From assembly GCF_024679095.1 (NCBI RefSeq), contig NC_066513.1, positions 5,674,695 through 5,738,694 on the forward strand: a stretch of DNA of 64,000 nucleotides. The letters are read 5' to 3'. This document shows positions 53,158 through 64,000 of this stretch, one piece after another. Origin of the DNA: Eriocheir sinensis. Taxonomy: Eukaryota > Arthropoda > Malacostraca > Decapoda > Varunidae. Below the pieces are notes generated by a model. It saw nothing but the letters and a program-made list of their open reading frames with translations. It searched no databases and was not told where the DNA came from. The position numbers and the translations under genes are program-made. The stretch's first letter is position 1, and each line of letters opens with the position of its first letter.

Positions 53158-54738
53158 CTAAGGGGTAACTGAGAGAGGTTGAAGTTCCGGCAGGACAAAC
53201 GGATGAAGCCTCTTCAACCTACCAGCACGGGTGGTAACGGCGTGTACCTGGTCGGCGGCAGGGGGCGTCGGAACACTAGAAGTAGAAGTCCCTTGCTGCA
53301 ACTTTGAAGAGGAGGATGCACTGGTAAAATCAGATGGTATTTGGGAAGAATCAGGGTCATGGGGATCCCTTACCCCAGGGACGTTTCCTATGAGGGCCCC
53401 AGCAAACTTAATAGGAGCTCGTACCACCTCAGTCCAACCGGTGTAGTAGGGACATCGCAAGTAGCACTTCACCACAGGAAACTGATCTACTCGTCCCAAG
53501 TAGTCTGCTAGGGAGGCCTTCGGAGAACTCGAGACATCTATATCCGGTAGGACGTCTTCAGAGACGATCACACAAGAGCAGCCTGTATCCCGGATGATGT
53601 TAGAGCTCCAAGATCCGTTAATGGTGCCCGAAACGGAAAAGTTCGGGACACTCTTATCACCAAGGCAAAAGCCTACCTTATGTGATGGTTTAGCAGACTC
53701 GCCATCTTTGAAGGCGCGGGGATTCTTCGGGCAGCGTGGGCGGATATGGCCTTCCTCCCCGCATTGGTGACACTTCACGGTTGCAGAGCCGGGCTGGGCA
53801 GAAGTCTTGGAGGAGTCGCCTCGAGAGGACTGGGATGGTTTCGCTGGCGAAACAGATTTAGAAAGTCCTCGGGAAGAGGGAGAGGAAGCTTTTGGGTAGG
53901 CATGGCGGGCAGACGACCAGTCATCAGCAAGCCTCACTGCGTCGGGAAGATCTTTCGGCCGGCGCTCCTTGATGAAGATCCTCAAATCTGGGGGAAGATT
54001 AGTTAGAAACTGGTCCAGGAGCATAAACTCCCGGAGCTCTTCATAAGTGCAGGGGACGTCAGAGGCTTCCAACCACGCCTGGAACAACCGAGTCAGGTGG
54101 ATGGAGAACTGCTGGTAGTTTTCCCCAACTCTTATCCTTGCGTGACGGAAGGCTTGACGATAGTTGTCCGCCGTCTTACTGAACCCCGTGAGGAGAGCTT
54201 TCTTCAAAAGAGCGTAATCTACGGTTATGTCAGCTAACTGGGAAGTATACAATTCAGTGGCATTACCCGTGAGGAGACAACCCAACCTCGCAGCGTAGCT
54301 ATCTTTGTCGATCCGCAGAAGTTCAGCCACCTTTTCAAAGCGGACGAGGTAGTTGTTAATGTCCTCTCCCTCTTGGTAGGTTGGCAATTTCGGTTCTCGC
54401 ACTCTTCTCGCAGGAAGGAGGAGCCGTTTTCCCCTGGGCGACGACACGGGCGAGCTCTATCTCTTTTTCCACTTGCATCTTAGCGAGTTGGAAGTCTCCC
54501 TCGGCAAGGAGACGCATTTCCTCCCTATCGGCAGCCCGCTTTTCTTTCTCCCTCTCGGCAGCCCGCTCTTCTTTCTCGGCTAAGAGGCGCTTCTCTTCTC
54601 TCTCAGCCAGGAGGCGCTTCTCTTCTCTCTCGGCCGCGCGCTCGTCCCTCTCGATGCTGGGCAACGTAGCGGCCGAGATCCTCACCCTCCAGCCCCAAGG
54701 TTTCAGCCTGAGCCTTAAATACGTCGAAGCTGGACATG
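53158..54738 (-). pseudogene. Gag-protease with SCAN-like capsid segment
   Basis: Start MSSFDVFKAQAETLGLEGED at 54738, then a charged coiled coil (EREEKRLLAEREEKRLLAEK) reached through a frameshift, and after a second shift KLPTYQEGEDINNYLVRFEK. The segment EELREFMLLDQFLTNLPPDL with RRPKDLPDAVRLADDW resembles the SCAN domain, which is known to derive from Gmr1-like Gag. A zinc knuckle CHQCGEEGHIRPRC and a protease motif IIRDTGCSCVIVSEDVLPD follow. A TAG at 53158-53160 ends the frame, with EFAQLQASCASLAA continuing in the same frame, so suppression or a mutation is possible. Confidence 0.82.
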
Positions 54739-55133
54739 ATTAGTAAAAGAGAACAAAGCAAAATAATCCCAACAAAGACAATGACACAAATACACAACCC
54801 AATAAAGAACAACAATAAATGCAACAAGAAATCAGACAAAGAACAAAGACCCAACAACAGAAACCAGACAAAGGAAATGCAACACAGAAATAAACAAACA
54901 GGAAGAACCAAAACACAATAAGAAACAATGAAGAAAGATTAGCAAAAAACCCTGCAAAAGGGTACTAAGGGGCGTAGAAGCCCATCCAATACTCAAAGAG
55001 TGATTGGGGTAAACAGGGGCAGCACAAGGACTGAAAAAGTGCTATGGCAGCACAAACAAATCCCACCGTGGGCAAAGAACAGCCACAAAAGAACGGTGAA
55101 GGATTAAACACTCACTTCAGGGCCGCAGACAGC

Positions 55134-57848
55134 CAGTGCCGGATTTACCAAGTGCGGGGCCTGTAGCAGATTGATTTGATGTACAGATAATGACCGGGAA
55201 GTAATTGAATATTTTATAGATTTGATCTACATTCTACAACAACAAAAACAAAAACAACAAAAGTCTAATGTAATGTTTTATTTGCAAGGAGAAATATAAA
55301 ATAAAAACTTCAAACAATGACATTCAAAGGTCTTTTCGACGCATTTTGATCTCTGCAAATTTGGCAATTATTTCAGAGGAGTTCAGTGACTTCAGAACGT
55401 CATTTTCAACATTCAGAAGAGTTAAATAGTGTAGCCGCTCTTGCCCCATCGTGTTTCGTAGGTAGTTTTTAATCAACTTCATTTTTGAAAATGATCTCTC
55501 TCCAGTACAATTAGTTACCATCATACATAGATAAATGCGTAACAAATTGTCAATGTTAGGAAACGTGGTATCAATATTGTTTTCTTTAATCAAAGTGAAA
55601 TAGTTGAGTTCTGGAGAGGAGCAATCAACACCAATGTGCTTTACAAATTCTGAAAACTGAGGTAGTTCATCTTTCAATCCGTCTTCCAAATCAGTGGGAT
55701 ATGCGTCTAAAAGTCTGTCATCACTTTCTTGGATCTGCGCAGGTGTTAGGTCATGCAGATTTCGCAAAAACTAAACCGTGTGTTCAATTGAGTGTATGCC
55801 TTGCGACGTTGCTCCAGCGCAGATAGTAGGCTGTCCATTACTGCAAGAAAAACTTCCACCCGGAATCGGTCTTTAGGTGATTGATTATCTATTGCATCTG
55901 GAACTGAACGGCCACTGCCTACATCCTCATCGCGCCTTCGATTTCGAGCAATTCTTCTTGTTCTTGTTGGTCGGTAATCCTGCACTTGAGTCAGGTTCTG
56001 CGCCTCTGACTCAAACGTATCGAATTGTTCTCTGAAATTCTGTAGAGATCCTGCCAAAGAGGCACACAATGCTGAAGCAATGTTGAGATCTTGCTGCTTT
56101 GCTTGAAGAGAGGCTTGAGTTGCCTGGAAGCGCTCCAGTAAGCTATTCCAAACAACCACTAAGATTCCAGTTTCCAACAACTCCATTTTCTCGAGGAGTC
56201 CATTTGCCTGCTGTCGACATTCTGCCTTTTGCTCTTGGTCATTCGCAAGTTTCTCCAGTGCCTCCTTTATAAAAGGAAAACACTCTTTAATAACCTTAAT
56301 GGCATCAGCTCTTGCGGACCACCGTGTTGCAGAGAGCCTCTGTAGCACTCCACCACCTGCACGCTCCAGAATGGACCACCGGTGTGTTGAAGCAGCAAAG
56401 AATACATAGATATTTTCAACAAAGTCAAAGAACTGAACTACTTCTGGACACGCTTGTGCAGCGCATACACCAACTAAATTCAACGAATGAGCATAGCATG
56501 GAACATATTCTGCAGCAGCACCAAATTTTTCTTTGACAAGTGCCTGTACTCCATTATATTTCCCGCTCATGTTGGACGCGTTGTCGTAACTCTGTCCACG
56601 GCAATCGGCAAGATTGATACCCTTCTCACTGGTGTACTGTACGAGGCTGTCGAAAATCTGCTGAGCAGTATGGCTTCCATTGGCAGAAATGCCAGAAACC
56701 TTTCCACAGGCCCTGTTGGTTTGACATATCTTACTGTGAAACAAAGCTGGTCCGTGTGAGTAATGTCCGGGTTGAATCTAGTGATATGGAAAAGTATTTA
56801 GCTTCTTTCAGTTCACTGACGATTGTATCTTCAGCTGCTTTTCCCAATATCTCGACTACCTCTTCGCAAATGGTCTTTGATAAGTAGGAAGTGTGCCCTT
56901 TTCCACGGTTCGCATGCATCTTGATGTGTTGGCACAAGAATGGATCTACAGTTGCAAGAAGCTCCAACAGTCCCAAATAGTTTCCGTTGCTAGGAGACCC
57001 TACTGTTTCATCTGTTCCTCTGAAGGCCAACCTCTTTCACACAAGAACTTTATGACATTTATGATCCTTCCAGTAGGGAACCCCAGTATTTCTTCTCGTC
57101 CTCAAGTTGTTTCGTCAGGGCAGCATCAATTTTTTCTCCATCTTTTCGGAGATTGATCAGGTACAGGACCGCAGCTTTGTGCCTCGAACTTAACTCGTGT
57201 CTCTCAATGAGCAACTGTGCATTTTTCCAGTCATTGAAACCTTCACAAAATACGTGCAATTCAGTGTTTGATGAGGCTTCTAGTTTGCAGATAAAACAGT
57301 ACAAATTGCCTTTGGTCTCGCTGTAGCATAACCACTCCCTAAGCCGCTTTTCATTTGTGGTTTTATGTACATGAGTAAATATTGCTTTTACAATATCTAT
57401 TGCAACCTTCAGCCCCATAGAATCTCTTTGATTTGGTAAAGTCACTGTTCATGTGTTGACATTCTGAGCTGCCTCTTGCTGCCCATTTCCTTTTTTGTTC
57501 ATATGTAAGAATTAAAGGCCACTCCCCCAAATCATTGGATTGAGCTGCCAGATCTGGAATGATAGGTGTTGGTGAGTAGCAAGGCTGTTGAGTTTCTATT
57601 GCCTTGGTTGGTTCCTGTTGTTCTTGCTCTGTAGTACTTGAGCTTGAGCAAGGCTGCTGAAGTTCCAGCATAGTATCATCATCATAAGTAGTTGAACCAA
57701 CAGCAGATGGTGACGTAGTAGAATAAAACGTTGTGAGTTTAGGCATTTTGCAGTAATTTCTGTTGCTCTTCTGATGCCTCTCTTTCTTCTGGCTTTCTCT
57801 GCTCCGGAAAGATATTTCCTTCCCATATCTCTGGCTCGTGAAGTCATT
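55134..57848 (-). mobile_element. TTF-finger hAT element nested in the Gmr1-like leader
   Basis: The low-coordinate terminus reads CAGTGCCGGATTTACC, a typical hAT end. I could not find the inverse partner near 57850, so the 5' end is decayed or truncated there. The interior holds a single broken transposase gene. Its position between two parts of the A/C-rich Gmr1 leader shows it inserted after that element. Confidence 0.7.
55324..57847 (-). pseudogene. hAT transposase, ZMYM1-like (TTF finger, DUF4371, dimerisation domain)
   Basis: Start MTSRARDMGRKYLSGAEKAR, then in another frame MPKLTTFYSTTS and DLGEWPLILTYEQKRKWAA. TTF-type finger: LREWLCYSETKGNLYCFICK with EGFNDWKNAQLLIERHE. DUF4371-like region: KMHANRGKGHTSYLS and ISLDST (first catalytic Asp). 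Core: DCRGQSYDNASNMSGKYNG, VPCYAHSLNLVGV, LSATRWSARADAIK. The end is the hAT dimerisation segment NCTGERSFSKMKLIKNYLR. Frame changes near 57740, 57430, 57060, 56745 and 55760 show that it is dead. Domain order and length are those of the family. Confidence 0.88.
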
Positions 57849-59183
57849 GTGAAGTCAGTCCTAAACAGTGCTTAAACAAGCACAAAAAGGGGAGGACACA
57901 CTGGTCACCCCCACAGAGCTTCACACAGCTCAAATCACCACCAAAAAATAAACAGAGTAGTCCCCAGGGCCTGTCTGGCTCCTTCAAGGAAAACAACGGG
58001 ACACTCTCTCAACACCCACAGGTCATACCCCAGGTCCACTCCACCAACACCAAAAAAACACAGGACCATCAGGAGAGAAAATAACAGCAACACACTCCTC
58101 CTTCTACTCCTCCTCGGACTCCAAACACCTCACAGACTATGTACACACACAAAAGAAAATAAACACGGCTTTAACTGGTGTAGGGCAAGACTCAGCCACT
58201 ACAGGCCCTCTCAAAATAAAAATAAACACACCAATCTCACTCACACACAGACAGACAGACAGTCAGCACCCTCGCGGTGCCCAAGAACAAAGGAGGTCAA
58301 GCAGCCCCTTAAGGCCTCACAAAAAGCCTATACAGTGCAAACAACAAGCACTCAAATAAGGGAGGATCTCTCTATCACTCCCAGTACCCCTAAGGGCAAC
58401 TGCTGGCGTCAACACGCCCTTAGCAGCTCTCACTCCAAACTATTAACCGCCACCCACGGTTGACTTATACTCCCATCAACACAGGGGAGGAGAGACACCA
58501 CCATCAACAAGGGCCAAAACTCCCCCAAATACTACTGTGTATGAGGCCTCAGCCAGCTTGTGTCACTGTTTACTGAGGGGGGAAAAGCACACAAAGGCAA
58601 GAAAGCCCACAACATTTACGTTAAGATTCCCACAACAGTAAAGCAGAGAGCAAGCCATACACGTCTATCTAGAGTGGTGGTAAGCGTCTCTGCCTGCCAG
58701 GCCTCTGCCTGCTGCTCCCTCGCGGGTAGCCACATCGTGACATTACTTCACTTTCCTTCTTGCTCTCTCAATACACTCGCTACTAATTAGGTTCTATCAT
58801 CACACACAGCCAAACACTTCTACACAACCCTCAACACTCTTACACGCACTTCAAATCCCCCAACAACACTACACAGCCACTAAACAGTTCACAAATTATC
58901 ATACGCAGCATCCCACTTACACTCCCTATCCTCCTCCAACGCTGTCGCCTTTACAACTTCGTCATAAGGACTCACCTCACTAGCTACTCAACAAACACAC
59001 CCTCCTCATCACCCACTCTCTCATCATCAACTACACACAATCCCCACCACTATTCAACTCCCGTAAACAACCTACAATACATACATGAAGGGTGCGAAGG
59101 GATGAAGGACCAGGTCCCTAGTCCCCCTCACGGGCCTCACGACAGCCCGCGACAGCACACACACAAAGAAATATTTTCTTCCA
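57849..59183 (-). other. A/C-rich leader of the Gmr1-like element
   Basis: No coding frame with a known domain. Composition is strongly biased (few G on the plus strand), with short runs such as (ACAG)n at about 58248. A tRNA-like segment GTGGTGGTAAGCGTCTCTG at about 58674 lacks a box B. It is interpreted as untranslated leader because the primer site lies at its far end and Gag at its near end. Confidence 0.5.
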
Positions 59184-59204
59184 CATAACAAGTCCCCAAT
59201 TGTT
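59184..59204 (-). promoter_or_regulatory. putative LTR end and primer-binding site
   Basis: On the minus strand CTGTAACA (LTR-type CA end) is followed by ATTGGGGACTTGTTATGTGG. Its TTGGGGACTTG resembles the TGGGGGCTCG primer sites of some retroelements. The LTR body beyond 59205 is short before the satellite array starts, so the full LTR is not visible. Confidence 0.4.
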
Positions 59205-59289
59205 ACAGACAGCAAGGGGCGCTCAAAGGCGACTTAACAAGCCAACCCTTCCGATTAGCAGTTGACCCAATCCTGGCGAGATAAATTTC

Positions 59290-61565
<2,276 letters not shown>

Positions 61566-61566
<1 letters not shown>

Positions 61567-64000
61567 TAGGAGTAGGTAGGAAGACACCTACCGATTGGGC
61601 GTGTGCTACTCCCGGTGAGGCTATATGGGAAGCGAGGAGGGTGCTGAAGCCCTTCAAAGACCCTTCCCATGTCTTCACTAACCGTTTCCCTTTACTCGCA
61701 TCAACACCAGAGAGCAGTTCAGCATGCTCTCTAAAGACAGTTCGTCTCTCTTTATACACCACACTACATTCACACAACACACACACCTTTTCCCAAAATT
61801 CAAAATTCCAAATGACGAAAAACAAAACTGCCTCGGAGTCCACGCCTGGGGGGGGGGGGGGGGCATAAATTCCCCAGGGAGGACTCCCCTTCTGGCTGCC
61901 GACTTGAGAGGTGTCCTGATAACTCCTCGAACCTCCTCCTTATCAATTTCTGCAACATTTGTGGTCTTCGTTCTAATTTTCATTCTGTGGAACACCATCT
62001 CTCCTCCTCTAAACCTATCTTCTCTTCCTCACCGAAACACAGGTTTCTGAGGCTACTGACAGCAACTTCTACTCTGCTCCCTCCAACTATCTCTATCCTA
62101 AATTTCAATCCAAAGCTGGATGTTGCGCCTACGTGCGCAACGACATCACCTGCTCTCGTGTCCACGAACTTGACTCTTCTGAATTTTCCACTATCAGGCT
62201 AAGACTTCATTGTCATTCTATTACTAAACACATCTGTGCTGTTTATCTCTCACCTAACTCTACTGACTATGTAAAGTTCTTTGACTATTTGAATTCTAAA
62301 GTGGAGCACATCTTGTCTCACTCTCCCTTCGCTGAAATCTCCATCTTGGGAGATTTCAATGTTCACCACCAGCTTTGGCTTTCATCCTCTTTCACTGACC
62401 AGCCTGGAGAACAAGCCTACAACTTTGCTCTCCTCAACGACATAGAGCAGTTGGTTCAGCACCCTACACGTATTCCCGACCGTCTTGGAGACAGGCCCAA
62501 CATTCTAGATCTCTTCCTTACCTCTAATCCTTCTGCTTACTCTGTCAAACTGTTCTCTAAATTGGGCTCCTCCGATCATAACCTTATTTCTGTTTCTTGT
62601 TCTATCGCTCCTATACATCCTCTGGACCCACCGAAGAGGCGATGCTTCTGGCATTTTGCTTCAGCTCGGTGAGACGACCTGAGGATGTACTTTTCCGATT
62701 TCCCGTGGAATGATTACTGCTTCCAGGAGAGAGACCCCTCTGTGTGTGTCCAGCGCATCTCAGAGGTGATTGTCTCTGGAATGGAGGCATACATTCCACG
62801 TTCTTTCTCTACTCCTCATGCTAAAAAGCCTTGGTTTAATCATGCTTGTTCTCGTGCTATTAAAGATAGAGGGGCAGCTCACAAAAGCTTCCAGAGCCTA
62901 CGAACTCCCGCTAACTATGACCTTTACATTTCAGCCCGGAATCGTGCCAAATCTATTCTCCGACTTACCAAAACTACTTTTATCAATAGAAAATGTCAAT
63001 ACCTTGCTTCTTCTAATTCTTCCCGTGACTTCTGGCATCTAGCCAAAAATATTTCCTCCAATTTCACTACTTCCTCTTTCCGTCCTCTCCTTAACCCTGT
63101 CAGCAGCATTACCGTCTCATCTGTCTCTAAAGCTGAACTCTTCGCTCAAACTTTCTGTAAGAACTCCACCTTGGACGATTCTGGGCATATTCCTCCTACT
63201 CATCCCCCCTCTGACTCCTTTATGTTTTCAATGCCCTCTCTGGCCTCAACTCTCAAAAGTCTTATGGACCTGATGGAGTGCCTCCTATTGTCCTTAAAAA
63301 CTGTACTTCCGTGCTGACACCCTGCCTGGTCAAACTCTTTCGTCTCTGCCTATCAACATCTACGTTTCCTTCCTCCTGGAAGTATGCCTTTGCCTGTGCC
63401 TAAGAAGGGTGACCGTTCCAATCCCTCAAACTACCGCCCTATAGCTTTACTCTCCTGTCTATCTAAAGCTTTTGAATCAATCCTTAATCAGAAGATTCAA
63501 AAGCACCTTTCCACTTCTAACCTTCTATCTAATCGCTAGTATGGGTTCCACAAGGGGCGTTCTACTGGCGATCTTCTTGCTCTCTTAACTGACTCTTGGT
63601 CATCCTCTCTTAGCCGTTTCGATGAAACTTTCTCTACTGCGCTAGACATAACGAAAGCCTTCGATAGAGTCTGGAACATTTGTTTGCATTCTAAACTGCC
63701 CTCTTTCGGATTCTATCCCTCTCTCTGTTCCTTTATCTCCAGTTTCCTTTCCGGCCGTTCTATTTCTGCGGTGGTAGACGGTCACTGTTCTTCCCCTAAA
63801 TCTATCAACAGTGGTGTTCCACTGGGCTCTGTCCTATCACCCGCTCTCTTCCTGTTATTCATCAATGGTCTTCTTTTTATAACAAATTGTCCTGTCCACT
63901 CATAAGCCGACGACTCAACTCTGCATTATTCAACTTCTTTCAATAGAAGACCCTCTCAACAGGAAGTACACGACTCCAGACTAAAGACTGCAGAACGCTT
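61566..64000 (+). pseudogene. Jockey-like non-LTR element: 5' UTR, endonuclease and RT (runs off the window)
   Basis: 5' UTR about 61566-61900, with a G-run at 61848-61861. Endonuclease: [62 protein letters not shown] and [11 protein letters not shown]. Linker: KPWFNHACSRAIKDRG, INRKCQYLASSNSSRDFWHL. RT: NYRPIALLSCLSKAFES, motif A TALDITKAFDRVW, SGVPLGSVLSPALFLLFING and the box HS*ADDSTLHY, where the tyrosine codon of YADD is TAA (63903-63905). Other lesions: a stop near 62672, frame changes near 63280-63400 and a stop near 63537. The C-terminus would match the fragment at 49574-50145. Confidence 0.9.

Larger units (their letters stand above)
51501..59204 (-). mobile_element. Gmr1-like Gypsy retrotransposon, partial, with a hAT inside
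   Basis: 5' side at 59204, 3' part lost in the gap at 51500. Order on the minus strand: possible LTR end and primer site (59205-59184), ~1.35 kb leader, nested hAT (57848-55134), rest of leader, Gag with coiled coil, SCAN-like segment, zinc knuckle, protease, integrase, then RT. Integrase ahead of RT is the Copia-like order that defines Gmr1-type Gypsy elements. RNase H, most of RT and the 3' LTR are not in the window. Confidence 0.8.

Noticed and set aside
58660..58745. tRNA or SINE head (GTGGTGGTAAGCGTCTC)
   Set aside because: A box A-like start is visible but box B is missing and no body or duplication was found.

Overview
The window looks like intergenic DNA from an invertebrate animal, most likely an arthropod and plausibly a decapod crustacean. 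That is an inference from content: many unrelated non-LTR retrotransposon fragments, tRNA-derived SINEs, hAT, piggyBac, PIF/Harbinger and pogo-type DNA transposons, Gypsy and DIRS retroelements, and long microsatellites. There are three 100-N assembly gaps (9075-9174, 34478-34577, 51401-51500). I found no rRNA, functional tRNA, CRISPR array or bacterial gene. No host gene is secure; the best candidates are a four-exon Myb/SANT-like gene (13241-15894, probably transposon-derived) and an unrecognised minus-strand coding relic (6607-6997).

Layout. 1-12.9 kb: a decayed minus-strand reverse transcriptase, a pogo/Tigger relic, a small hAT with a perfect 8-bp target duplication, a candidate LTR, several 3' tails of non-LTR elements, an 84-bp tandem repeat carrying a GCGCATGCGC palindrome, and a TTAA-flanked piggyBac-like MITE. 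13.2-18.5 kb: the Myb/SANT gene and, convergent to it, a broken HARBI1-like transposase; together they look like the two genes of one PIF/Harbinger element. 18.5-23.3 kb: three minus-strand non-LTR elements abut one another; one has an ORF1 with a PHD-like finger and an SGNH esterase domain. 24.0-30.7 kb: a nest of hAT-like element, second hAT-like element, (TAA)n tract and Gypsy LTR element, plus a SINE. The Gypsy element has a 19-nt primer-site match to its own LTR, a layout expected for self-primed reverse transcription. 30.8-34.5 kb: a piggyBac inside another piggyBac-like element. 35.3-44.1 kb: foldback elements, one split by a PHD-endonuclease-RT retrotransposon that is itself split by a Harbinger MITE. 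45.0-49.1 kb: a three-level nest (hAT, BED-finger hAT, Harbinger). 49.5-51.4 kb: a retrotransposon tail and DIRS-type fragments. 51.5-59.2 kb: a minus-strand Gmr1-like Gypsy element with integrase ahead of reverse transcriptase and a SCAN-like Gag, interrupted by a TTF-finger hAT. 59.3-61.6 kb: an AT-rich higher-order satellite. 61.6-64 kb: a plus-strand non-LTR element that runs off the window.

Nearly all coding regions carry frameshifts, stops or deletions, so the region reads as a record of successive insertions rather than a set of cooperating genes. Insertion order can be read from the nesting and from target-site duplications.
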